This document shows positions 24,501 to 36,100 of a stretch of DNA of 64,000 nt, piece by piece. The notes under the pieces are model-generated. The model ran no database searches. It had not been told where the DNA came from and saw only the letters and a program-made list of their open reading frames with translations. The DNA comes from Macropodus opercularis (lineage: Eukaryota; Chordata; Actinopteri; Anabantiformes; Osphronemidae). The position numbers were made by a program, and so were the translations under genes. Within the stretch, counting starts at the first letter, position 1; each line of letters opens with the position of its first letter. The stretch lies in the NCBI GenBank assembly GCA_030770545.1, contig CM061102.1, forward strand, positions 6,065,501-6,129,500. Direction: 5' to 3'.

Positions 24501-26627
24501 ATGGTTACTCATGTGTACTGAGCGGTAAATATTTGTCACTTTTCCATTTCATGAAAACTTCGCAGTGAAAACTTTGTCGATTGCAGGTTTTTTTAGTTAC
24601 CCAGACAAACTTCCAAAAAAACATCCTTGAATGTCAGCTGTGTTGTTTCCATGCTTATATTTGTTTGCTCACCCTGCGTGTGCTCTGTTTATCTGTCCCT
24701 CAGTTCTACAGGAAGGACCTGGGGGACTTCTTCATTGGCTGCCTGTTTCTGACTGAGCTCAGCACACCCTTCGTCTCCCTGGGGAAGATACTTATCCAGG
24801 TGAAACACCATGGACACACCTGCATTTAACAAACACAAGTTGGGAATTCACACATCTGTGCACAAACGTACCATGTAAAAAATGTCACGCCAGGTTGGGC
24901 GATCATTTCCAATCGTAGCTTAGCGGGACATAACTGCACAACAGGCTGTTATTTGAAGTTTCAATCCATGATTTCTTTTGTGCTGGACTACACCGCATAA
25001 TAACAAATGTGTCTCAAGACTCAACTGCTCAACAGTACAATGCTTGAACAGCTGTTACACTAAACTGTTGCATTACTTAGTCTTGTGCATGGATCTTCAG
25101 CTGCTATTGTTGATGTTGACTTCTCGTCTGGGACCAGTTAGGTTGTGGCTCAGTCTCTATCACTGACGTAGCCACTGAGTGCGTATTTCCTTCCCTTTAA
25201 AATCAGCCAGAGGCTCCAAGTTCACCAATAGCTTGATTATCGGGTGTCAGCTGACAAAACTGACAGGTGCAGGCTGGAAGGTTTTATAGTTTTAAGTTGT
25301 ATAGCAAATCTGCATGTAAACTGCATGTGTGAGGTGGAACTGGTTGAGCAACAGTAACTAAGTGGGTGTGACGTACAGTAGCAAACAGACTAACCACTTT
25401 CCATCTGTGTTGACATTGACAGTTTTTTAAGGACACTCTGTGTTTCTGTGTTGTTACAATGGAAATGCTATGTTTTGCTGGTAAACCGAGTGCTAATGAT
25501 GTGACCTAAGTGGAGAAACTAATATTGAGGTTAAAAACCTCTTAGATAGGGAATATGTGCAAATCGTTTCATGCTGACTGGACTAATTGCTTAGTGGGTA
25601 ATTCTATTGTGATGGGATCTTTTAGCCAGATCACCCGCACCAGCTTTAAGTATAAAGCAGCAAAAAAAATAGGTCAGGAAATGTGATCTCGTAGCCTCGT
25701 TCATTTATATATTCATTCATTCTTTGTCTTGATTTTTTTTTTTCCTCAGGTGATTTGCAGTTATTGTATAATCCTGCGAAAGCTTGAGTATCTCCATTTC
25801 ATTTGACATGAGTCTTGTCACTGTACCATCAATAATTAAACTCCATGACTCACCAAAAAAAAGTCAGTGTAGCATTGAACCCATCCACTGCCTTTAATCA
25901 TTATTAGTTCCTCTCCAGCAGTGCACTGATCATTTGAAAAGCACGTGTGTTTGAGTAGCCACATATACATTATACTTGCTGACAACACCCACAACACCTA
26001 AGAATAGAAAAGCTTAACTGTATCCCAGTGAAATCACTGGAGTGTGGCCTTTCAGGTCTTTGCTGACATCTGGTGTCAGCAGAGAAAAAGAGCAGAGCAA
26101 AGCTCCACTGCTCACTGTCCTTTATATGAAGAAATATAAGCAGGGGGTTTCAACTGTATTTTAATATAAACATTTTAGTGCAAATATGTATAAACTAATA
26201 AAAAAAAATGGTGTCAACTACATCATCGAGTTACATCGAGTCTGCACGTTCGGTTTGTTACCAGTAGCTAGTAGGAGAGTTAGTTTTTTATTTCCTCTCT
26301 CATTTTTATGTCCTCCTCCAGCTTGGCCTCCAGAACTGCTGCCTGCACAAACTCAACGGCTGCATGGTACTGTTCATCTTCTTCCTGTGCCGCATCTCCC
26401 TCTTCCCCTTCATGTACTGGATGTATGGCCGCCACTACGGCATCCCGCTTTACAGCGTGCCCCTCCACCTGCCGCTGACCACCAACCTTGGCAGCTCGTG
26501 CATCCTGGCACCGCAGGTCTACTGGTTCGTCCTTCTCTGCCGCAAGGGCTACCGTCTGTACAAGCGTAGTCGTGGGCCTGACTCGTCTCCCACGGCCATC
26601 AGCAGTGACGCTTCTAAGGATGATTGA
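15549..26627 (+). CDS. tlcd3a: TLC-domain protein of the TLCD3 (FAM57) family
   Basis: Multi-pass membrane protein of the TRAM-LAG1-CLN8 group. Exons: 15549-15670, 19592-19678, 21188-21407, 24704-24799, 26322-26627; phases agree and give 276 residues. Family blocks are clear: MWQVLACGAVVFPGLFFAF at the N-terminus, RLVSSIHAVMATTAG (41-55), PYMTYDIFAMYL (84-95), the HH pair at 130-131 in VLHHIAL, DLGDFFIGC, ELSTPFVSLGKILIQ, LFPFMYWMYGRH and APQVYWFVLLCRKGYRL. Five or more hydrophobic segments are visible. TLCD3B has been linked to ceramide synthesis; the role of TLCD3A is less settled. The STPFVSLG and FPFMYW blocks, and the crk/ywhae neighbourhood, favour TLCD3A over TLCD3B, but the HVKGH loop recalls TLCD3B, so the paralog call is tentative. 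Introns 1 to 4 hold only repeats and chance ORFs. Confidence 0.9.
17659..17682 (+). repeat. (TG)12 microsatellite
   Basis: Twelve perfect TG units in intron 1 of the TLC-domain gene. The overlapping long ORFs on the opposite strand owe part of their length to this repeat. Confidence 0.95.
21014..21054. repeat. Perfect 17-bp hairpin with a T7 loop
   Basis: CTTAGTAGACCAGTGAG (21014-21030) is followed by seven T bases (21031-21037) and then its exact reverse complement (21038-21054). The stem has no mismatch. It lies in intron 2 of the TLC-domain gene, 134 bases before the next exon. It is too short for a usual microRNA precursor and lacks recognisable transposon ends. Confidence 0.9.
23851..24258 (+). 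mobile_element. Decayed, internally deleted Tc1/mariner transposon copy
   Basis: In intron 3 of the TLC-domain gene. The sequence follows a common fish Tc1/mariner element: a piece around 'GACTGGACCAAGGAGCAAT', then a frame reading GGSVVVWAMLCWETLGPP (about 24003-24056), then the 'TTGGCTCCAAATTCCC' segment that corresponds to the transposase W-PPNSPDLNPIE region. It ends with the terminal motif 'CAATATTAGGCA...GGTCAGAATGTTATG'. Most of the middle of the transposase is missing and the reading frame is broken, so it cannot move by itself. The left terminal repeat was not located. Confidence 0.75.
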
Positions 26628-27894
26628 TCTTCAGGGCCACACACTCCGCTTCTATTGCAACTACTTCTGCAAAGGCCCTAGTTTGACTTACCACCTTCAA
26701 TCCCACCATTGTACTATAGTAGGCCAGGACTGTCTGCATCCTGGACACAGTTTAACTCCTCCTGTTACAAATCTGTTGCCTCAAAGGACCTCCCCACCGA
26801 TCTACTTCTACTGCTCAAGTCTGAGGATTTAGCTTTTTTTTTTTTTGCCTCTAACCTGGATCTTATTGAAGTGCTACACTGCATCTGTTTGTGTCACTGA
26901 GACTAAAACATGGAGTAAAATCACCAGAAGAGGAGCTTACGTGGACATACTTATCGCATATTCCTACTGTGGAAGCTCTGTTACAGTGTGTGAGAGCATC
27001 TGTTATAACAAGTTGTATTTATTTTTTTAGGCTTTCGTCTAATGTGACAGTTGTTTCTTGTAGTGATTCCTCTCATCTGTTCTAAACGCGCTGACAAAGT
27101 GGGTACTAATTTAGCAGAAGAAAAAGTCAGGAACATGTTTCCTCATGTGTTTGTATATCCGTTAATATATGTTCAGCTCATGTCGTTAAGTTGTTGTTTC
27201 CCATACAGCTTGCCAGCATGGTCTCAGTTTTCAAATCTGCAGCAACAACTCTTAAAATAACCTCAAACACGAAATGATGGTTCCAATCCATTAGTTTCCG
27301 CCCAGTGTTAGCTAGTTAGCTTCCGTGCAGCTGAGCGAATAATCTTTTAAAGCCGCTTGTTCATTGTAGCTGCCATAGAAACGCTGTCATGCTGACAATC
27401 AGATTTAAGCTTCCCCCCATCAGCGAAGGTCGTTTTAAAAATTAGTCACTTTTAAACTTGTTTTTTGTTGTGAAAGTCATATCTGGCCGTCAGACCCCAG
27501 AGGCAGTAACAGCGGTAACGTGATGTGTATTGTAGAGCAACCTCAAGGTCACAGTCAGCAGTGGGTCACCAGAGTGACTAGTGAACCAGTGCAGATGATT
27601 TAAACTGCTACAGAAACTGAAGGTGTCAGCATTAAACAGACCTCAAGTAATGGCAACAGTACTGTAGTTTCCTCAAGGCTCTGAGATTTCTACACACTAT
27701 ATCTGGCTGCACTGACTGAGTGCTTCACACAGGGCTTCTGATGTTCATATTTTTGTTTTATTGCTAGTTGTTTTAGTCAAAGGATCACGTTTATCATGTT
27801 TTTTTTTTATTGGAGTCAGTTACATAAAGACATTTGACTGAAGGGCATTAACTTTTGATCTTCAGAATACTGTTTCTTCATATCAGTTAATAAA
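26628..27894 (+). terminator. tlcd3a: 3' UTR of the TLC-domain gene with candidate poly(A) signals
   Basis: After the TGA at 26625-26627 the sequence is noncoding. Candidate polyadenylation signals are ATTAAA at 27631-27636 and AATAAA at 27889-27894, giving a 3' UTR of about 1.0 or 1.3 kb. Which one is used cannot be decided from sequence. Confidence 0.4.
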
Positions 27895-30597
27895 TAGAAC
27901 AGACCTTTCATTGGTATTCTGCAGGGTTTGTTTCATACACAATCTAGATTCCAGAGTTAATTTTCTTGATCACTCAAGCTTTATACTGAGCTGATTACAG
28001 TTTGTTTTAATGGCCTTTTTACTTTACTGAAAATCCAGTCTATGCAAAAGAGGCTGTGGCGCATGTACAACACTAATTCAGGTGGTCTCCGATTGATCTA
28101 CACCTCGGTACGTGTGTGTTTCTACTCCACAAATGATGCTGCAGTTGGAAGGTAATTGTTTTGTTTCAATTTTTCCTCACATTTGCTTTGAGTAGTTCAT
28201 TGATTATGATGATGCATGTCATGCATGAGGACACTACAGCTGCAGCTCATTTGACAAGTAGGCACACTTCAGTTTAATAGCATCTGACGTGAAAATACTT
28301 CAGTAAGTTTGAAAGCAAACCTCCAAACCAAAACTACTGTGTAAAAGTCAGGTGGTTTCATATCTTGTAAATAACAGTGTCTAAAAATATATCTACATCT
28401 AATAATATAATGCACCAGAATAATTCAGGCCTCGGCAGAAAACACTTATAAGTTGCATTTGTCATAGTGTGAGGGAGCCTGTGTTAATTCGTCTGTGAAG
28501 CAGCGTCTGACTTCAGACTGGTGAGATCAGTGTTGTTGTGTAGAGCGCGCCCTGTGTGGTCATCTTGTTATTTTCTGCAGAAATGTGGTGTGGGAGCAGA
28601 AAAGGTGATAAATCTTCTCGTTGGCAGGCAGATGGTCTGTTTGCTGACCAACAGTATGAGGATGAGGGAGCAAAGCGAGCTGAGCAGTTGAATGATGGGC
28701 CCGTTTGTCAGATTTGACTGCAGCCGCGGAGAGTCACGCCTCTTTTGTCTGTGGTTGACCAGGCTGCTGTTACTGGAAATAGACTCTTTGTTCTGCTTTC
28801 AGCTGACTGTCCTGTTTTAAAGATCCCCAGCTGTTTACATTCACTTGTCTCTACTCGAGTCCGTTTTACAAAATGGTTTCATTTATAATTCAACCTAATC
28901 ACAAGGCAGTGAAAATAGCATTAGTTACTTAAGGTTTAGTGTTTGAGTTTAGTCAACCGCTTGTCAAAAGTCCCATTTTCCCTGTAGTCAAACCCAGTGG
29001 CTGCCACTTTACCCAGCTGTTTTTATTTTTGTATGAATCAAAACTGCAGCTCATTCCTGTAAAATGAAAGCCACTTATTGACCTCCCTCCAGGTTCCCCT
29101 CTTGCATCCTCCTGACTTCGTCGCCCCGCTCGCTTGGCTGACGAGCTTTGCGGTTGCTGATGGCGCGAGCAGAGCAGAGGTCTGCCTCCTCTCTGCTGCC
29201 ATCTGTCGTCAGGATTATGTGATTATGAAGGCAGAACCAGTTAGCATTAGTAGGGCTAGGTGGGCGTTTCATTGTAAAACCATGCATGTCCACTCTGTGC
29301 AGTTGTCTGCTGCTTTGTGATGCATACAACGGAGATTTCTGCGCTAAAAATGTGCATGTGTTACATGCTTTGCGATAGGTCTGACACTAATTAGACCCCG
29401 CTGGTGTTCAGGATTGTTTAGATTGGAGGGTTTTATTAAGTAGTTTGCTTAAACTGTGTTTCCAGTAGAGGTTCATTGTTGTTTTATTTGAAATAATTTG
29501 AAATGGCATTTAATAACACTTTTTGAGGTGATGGCGTGTTTGGGCTTTGCGGCTTTGCTAGATTTGCTTTTTAGATTTTCAGAGAGTCCGTTTAAACGTT
29601 ATTTGCCAGAATTATGGAAACCGTTACGTCTGAGTAACAGTGGAAAAGTCAGGAAATCATGGAAACTATTGGACGAGCCAGTTCATTAAGCTCAAACCCT
29701 AAAAATTTGAGTAGTAACATTCCACTATGTTTAAGTAAAATGATAATATCTTTGATCATCTTTTTTTTTTTAAATATTCTCTTAAACACATTTTGGCATT
29801 TGGCAAGTTGCTGCAAATACTTATTAATGATCATATTGACAAATACCTGATGTCCAATAAAAGGCCCCATATCTAGTGAATTTGTCTGTCTTGACATTTG
29901 CAGAAGGTTTGCTCCACTCACCCAAGTGCTGCATTCAAAGCCAAGGGGAAGATGTGCAACGTTATTTGAGTTGCCTGGAGCCTCAAGCAGTTCCACATAC
30001 AATCACGGTGCACAGCGTCAGAATCCGTTGTCGTGACATGCAGAATATCTCTTTGTCATATCTTAGGTATTCTTTGCCACTTGATTTATTCGTAAAACAG
30101 AAAGTCTTAACTTCCTCCTCTTGCTCAGGGTTTCATGAAGTCATTAACATATGTTGTATGTAGCCTATAGAGGTTCATGTAAGATATTGAAACTATAAGA
30201 CTCTGAAGATGTGATGATCGCATCTGAAATGATTCATGTGTGATTTTAAGGCGTTTTCCTTAGAGATTTCTTCGTTCTATGCTTGACATGACATGAGTTG
30301 TGATTCAACTGCTACAGGTTGGTAAACCAAAGACTGTCGGGCACTTTAATCATACTAACCCTCATCATATGGAGAGATATTGGTTAGATTTTTAGTGGTT
30401 CGGACACGATGTGGACGATTTGTGTCGCCCATGTCGCATGTCTAACCCTGTTTCTGACTAGCACAGATCCAGTCTCATCCCCAGTAAGTGATTAACTGGC
30501 TGGGTCTTTGAGGAGGTACTGCAGGAAATGAATAAGTAATTTAATCCTTTCTCTATTATTATACGTACAGTTTAAGGGCAAGAGCATTTTGCATTGA

Positions 30598-30611
30598 GTG
30601 CCACCTGCTGG
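30598..30611 (-). promoter_or_regulatory. CTCF-like motif, full consensus match
   Basis: On the - strand the bases read CCAGCAGGTGGCAC, matching all 14 positions of the vertebrate CTCF core CCASYAGRKGGCRS. It lies in the interval between the TLC-domain and smoothelin-like genes. Confidence 0.5.
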
Positions 30612-30734
30612 ATGTAAACATGGACACCACAAGTAGCATGCTAATGCTAGCATATCACTACATTATGTGATATGGTACATTAACAGTCAGTCTTACATTC
30701 ACGTGGTTATTCCAACTTCATGCTAACTGTTAGT

Positions 30735-30930
30735 AGGCAATGCAGCTTTTTATATGTAGCACATTTCATACACAAAGGATTCAAGGTGCTTCCCATGGGC
30801 AGAGAGAGACAGTTACAGCATTTAAAAAATGTCCAATAAAACCAGAAACAAAAGTAAAAAAAAAAAAAAAAGAAATTAAACAGCATTAAAAGGCATTTAA
30901 TCCAGAAAACCAAATGACATAAAATCCATC
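30735..30930 (-). mobile_element. 3' end of a non-LTR retroposon, reversed
   Basis: On the - strand the left part reads like a very common fish retroposon terminus: 'AAGCACCTTGAATCC' leads into 'TGTATGAAATGTGCTACATA', then AAAAAGCTGCATTGCC at the end. The + strand A-rich part (including an A16 run near 30857-30872) belongs to the body of the element. It is a truncated remnant without coding capacity. The exact family (LINE or SINE) is not settled. Confidence 0.55.
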
Positions 30931-32055
30931 AACTAAAAATAAAGCAGACAATGTACTGTAAAAGTACTGAAAGAAAAAGATTTAGCAGGATGATAAAGTA
31001 ACACTTAAAACTGCCTTGATGAAAAGTCAGAACGGCAGAGAAAGCAGGATGGCGTTTATTAGGAATGAGTGGATATGCCCAGTACTTGTGCTAGGGCAGA
31101 GGAAATGTTGCTGCTTTTCATCAACACACATGCATCCAGCATTGATCTCTCTGTTCTGGAAAGTGAGCTGGATATGGATTTTAAGATGCGTGTAACGCAG
31201 AAATCAGAGTTCAAGCTGTTCTTGGGTTCACCAGAAATTGTATTTTCATTAATGAGTAAATTCTGTAGTTCCACGTGGACATGCGTCATTTGAAGTCGGA
31301 ACCTGAAAATGTAACTAGATTGTAGTCTTGAGTTTGTTTGCCGTGTCTTTAATTTTACAATTTCTCCGATTTTATTCATGACCTGTTGTCCATCGCTCAT
31401 CTTTTAACTTAAATGCAGCACCTTCACAACCGTTAACACTTCTGGCCCCTTGTCATTTCTGATAGCAACTCTCACATTTGAGGCATCTATTCTTTTCTCC
31501 AGTGGGACCTTTTTGTGAGGACATTTCCTATGTGACAAGAAAGTTTCTGAAATAACTTCAAACTGTTCATGTAAGATAAGTTATGTACTGTAGCTGCAAC
31601 TTGTGAATTCAGAGCACCCCTTTAAAATTCAATAAATATGATTTGATAGACTTTGAATAAGTCTCTGTATGTGTATAGAATCTAAAAAAATCCATTTGAA
31701 ACTAGGTTTTACTTTAAGTCTTAAAATGTATCTTTATATAAAATATTTTATCGTCTAGTTTACCAGAAAAACTGTTAAATCGGACATCAGGTGATTTTCA
31801 AGGATTTGTCCTATTATCATATGTTACTTACTGACTTACAAAAATCTGTCCTGTACCACTCAAACACTTGTGCACGTCATGCTCGTTGTTGTTCATCCAG
31901 TGCTACTGGTCTCTAATGGCCAAATTAAACCCACTAATTATTTAGTGTATAAACGGACCGAGGTCGACCCAAGCACACAGTCGCACAATCTGCTGCCACA
32001 GAATGTGAACACATGCTCCCCACACACACTTCAGTCTCAGGATGAGACCATTTCC

Positions 32056-32069
32056 CCAGCAGAGGGCGC
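32056..32069 (+). promoter_or_regulatory. CTCF-like motif, full consensus match
   Basis: CCAGCAGAGGGCGC matches all 14 positions of the vertebrate CTCF core. It lies about 1 kb upstream of the smoothelin-like start codon and points away from the matching site at 30598-30611 (divergent pair). Confidence 0.55.
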
Positions 32070-32776
32070 CATTCATCTCATTCTCACATTATATAAACAT
32101 TCTATCACATTATTTTAAACATTTGTTTGTTTGTTTATTTTATTTTTTTTTTTTTACAGTATAGGGATATTGGATAGTAAGGCCAAAGTGTGCTCATATG
32201 AAAAACCGTGTGTTCTTATGTTGGTTTTTTGGTTGACAGCACAAAGAAGGAGATGGAGAATGGATGGAGGAGGAGTCAGCAGCTGAAACAGGTGAAGAGC
32301 AAGCTGAGGAGCTGTTGATGGAGTCAAGGACGTTCTGCACACATTCTATTTTAACGTGATGTGGGTAGTTTATGTATGTTTATTTCTTTAGTTAAATTAG
32401 CAGGTAGTCACCCTAGGCATATAACATTTCACCAGGCACTGTAGTATCGTTGTCTCATTGTCATTATGGGCTGCAAAAGCATATGAATCAACCAAGCTCC
32501 GCCTCCTCCTAACTTTACCCGCCTCCTTTATGTCCCTAAATACAGCCGTGAACCTGCTGCTTACAAGCAGAGGACATACAGATAGCTTCGACAACACCCG
32601 GGGTTGAAATAAACTGTAGATGCAGATCCACAGAGGACGTCAGCCGCGTCAGCTGGATCCTTTTGAAAGGTTCATTTGATCATTCCTCGGCTCCTGCACG
32701 CGCTGTGAACCTGATCTGCCCGTGCAGTACGTAATCTCTTTTCCCAGGATGACATTGTGCATAAGTTGTCCATGGC

Positions 32777-33101
32777 TTATAAATAACTACTCTTGCCTTG
32801 ACCAGATGAGAGGGGAGAGCAAGAAAGAGATCCTCCATGGAGCTTGATGGGACTTTAAAGAGTTTCTGTTACAGACCCTGGACATCCTGCTAGAAAACAT
32901 GGAGAAATGCAGATAGGTTTGAAAAGCTCGGGACGGTGTGGGTAAAGAAATACCAAGTTATTTGGTCAAGAATTCAAACATTTACTTTTCGGAGCTCGAA
33001 GCATAGAATGAACTGAAGTGGCAAAAAAACAGTAAAACTTCGTCGGTTTCTGAGCTTCACATCGATTACGTTGTTTGGGTAGTGGAAGTTTCTAAAAAAT
33101 C
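32777..33101 (+). promoter_or_regulatory. smtnl2: Smoothelin-like promoter: TATA box overlapping a MEF2 consensus
   Basis: TTATAAATAA at 32777-32786 is both a TATA box (TATAAATA, 32778-32785) and a full match to the MEF2 consensus YTAWWWWTAR. An E-box CAGCTG lies near 32650. Transcription start is predicted near 32808, giving a 5' UTR of about 290 bases that contains short upstream ATGs. The muscle-type elements suit a smoothelin relative, but activity is inferred. Confidence 0.5.
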
Positions 33102-36100
33102 ATGGATGCAACTCAGCACGGAAAGGTAAACGAGGCTTTGCTTCAGTTCAAGGCCACCCTGCAAGCAGCCATAACGGAGGTGCATGTGGATCTAAGTGCT
33201 TTCAAGCAGCGCACTGAGCAAAAGATGGAGGAACTGTGCATTTCCCACAGGCCTCTGGCCGAGGCAGTGTCCAGGTTACAGGAGGAAAACCTACAGCTCA
33301 AGGCGAAGCTGGAGACTCTCGGCCGTATAGTAGAAGGTCTCGGTGGGGTAAAGGTTGACAAGAGTCCTGCTGAAGTGCACGGCAAGAGTGGGGAAGAAAC
33401 GCTAAAGAATGGGCACACGCCGATACAGCCAAAGAGCCAGGACGACCAAAGGGGGCTGCTTAACCCTCAAAGAGCAGAGCCCAGCATGTCAAGCCAGTCC
33501 ACATGCGCATACTCTAGGCAGTCTGGGTCAAGTGCTGCTGGTGCTCCTGCTCACAGCAGCACTCCCGGCCCTCCTCCATGGAGAGCAAAGAGACATGCTG
33601 AAATCAATGTGAGTACTGTTCCATAATACATCCACAGGACAGAGAATGTTACTGCCTGCGTTGCTGAAACAGGGACACTCCTACACAATGGTTTGCATAC
33701 TTATATCTGGGAGTACAGCTCATGTTCAGGCTTCCTTCCTTTTACCTGCCTGCCACCAACCTGTCACTTAGGCCGAACAAGGTCATACCGGCCAAACTCC
33801 AGGGCACCGCAGTGGTGTTGAGGGAAGGGGAGGCAAGCATATAAACTTGTACTTATGAACAGAGTCCACCTGATCTACAGGAGACTGAGTGTGAAAATGT
33901 CAATGACTAACTTTGAATTTGTGTCATGGGTCTGTTCTCTGTATTTAACGTCAGACTTAATAAACTGCCCATTCATCCCAGGAGCATCAGGAAACTCTTA
34001 CTTGCCATTAGTTTTATTATATATAATTAATCACTGCATTGAATTACAGACTATTTATAGTGCGATACAGTATTAACCATGGTTATGATGTTTTATAGCA
34101 ACCATTATTCATTCTTACACTAATGCATTCAAAAAACACTCTAGCAACACAACAACACTTAGCAACACTTTCCCCAACCCTACGGTTGCCTCCTTTTGCT
34201 CATGACCTGCTTTTATAACAGCTGACCCTTCAAAGGGCACATATATTTTGGGGTTTGTGATTTGGGACAGAGCTGCAAATCTTTGGATGATTTTATGACC
34301 CCACACCATATGCACACGTCAACTGACACAGGGACAGACAAGCCTAAATGATGAATATGCAATACCTTGATATGTAAATGAAAGCCATAGGCCTGAGGAG
34401 CAAGACTAGGTAAATATGGTCATATGTAATATGTTCAGTAAATATGTTGTTTTAGCTATTTTTCTGACATAACTCACACACAAACTCTGAAAATGCTGAT
34501 ATTAATACATCCCTGTCCCCTAACCACTTAGGAATCTTGCTTCCCAGCCAGTCCAACTCTCAGATCTCTTAATGGAAAGTTGAATTTAGTCTACATCCAT
34601 GTCAATAATATCCCAGCACGCATCCTGAGAGGGTCAAACAGCTGCCCTGTCGAAACACACACCCTGCCAACATTCCTCTCCACTGAAATCACATGGTCTT
34701 TTTCCTCCAGTCTGTGGGCTGACTGTGACGTGCAACACTTCGACTTCACCAAGTACTAAGATAGCCCCCTTATTCATCAGCTAATACTTAAAGCTAATGC
34801 TTTGTTTAGGGATTTGATTTGTCGTCCACCAAGCGCAGTAAGTCAATATATATCTGTTCACGGCATCTTTTTCCTCGCAAATTCAAATAATAGGTCTATG
34901 CTTTGTGACAGCAGATATGTAGCTGTTACATCTGAAGAATCCAACATGAACCCACTTGACTTGACTTCTGTTTTGGTCTCCACCAGCAACTAAGCTGTTA
35001 AATGCCGTTTGCTTTATCTTTGACCTGGCCGAACCTCAAACAAGCATTAAAAAGACTGTAATCAGCTTAAAATACATTGGACAAGACTGAACTACCTGGA
35101 AGGATGTGACCGAAAGATTCTGAAATAAAGCAGAGGGGATTTATGTGGTCAGACAGAGCTAGACGGTGAAATCCCACAGCAGCTCGTGTGGAGCCTACAG
35201 ATCGCTGTTGTGCTAATCTCCCTCTTGACGAGAAGGTGATGGACTGGCTGCAGTGGATCTGCTGCCAGATCACCGTGTATCTCTGGAAAGCAAAAAGCCA
35301 GGGGAGGGGTAGAAGAGGGCAAATACAGGCCACAGCTCCAGGGTGATATAACTGTTTGAAGTGCTCAGGCTAACTCCCAGATTTCCAAAGCATCCGTTTG
35401 GGGCTATATTGGGATGTAACAAGAGTGGAACAGAAACTCTGCAATGGGGCTGATCACAAAATCTAAAAAAGTCTCTCAGTGGGAACATGGGTTTGTTGGC
35501 CACAGCTGTCATTCAGGCTGAAGCGTTCAGCTGTCAACACAAACACATTTACAGAGAAGTTACACACATACAAATTTATGTGTGTGTGTGTGTGAGAGAG
35601 ACATTAAAAGACTGTTCATTATATTCATTTTTAGATTCATATTATTCAGCAGCCAATTCGTGTTTGACACTGAAAACCCAAAATGAGTGATGTTGCAAAG
35701 GCAAATATACAAATAGTTGCAGTTTTTACTCCCTGTGATATTATCTTGAAAACGAAACTTAAACGAAACTTAATTTCATTTAGTTGCTTGTGTGTTTTTT
35801 AATATTCTTCTTAAAGCTAAATGCTATGTATAGATTCCTGAAGGTTTCTATGTGTAAGGCCTTGATGCCTTAGTCCATACTTTAGTCCTTATTAGTTTAG
35901 GTCTGTAAGTGTCTCCACCTGGTTGTGGATGAGTTTTGACCTCAGTAACACAACTGCATATTTTTGTCTGATTTAACCAAACAGGGCACTGATGCAAAAG
36001 AGGAGAAATATGTCACCAAAGCTCCAGAGCATGGGAAGCAAGGTAAGCAGATGATCTGAACCGTTTCTGATGCTGCTGACCTGACAAGCTGATCTCGCCT

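Larger units (their letters stand above)
27895..32776. other. Intergenic stretch between the TLC-domain and smoothelin-like genes
   Basis: About 4.9 kb without a supportable exon on either strand. It holds a reversed retroposon end (30735-30930) and two perfect matches to the CTCF core in divergent orientation (30598-30611 and 32056-32069). Short ORFs near 29075-29329 and 31059-31400 lack splice structure or family motifs. Confidence 0.55.
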
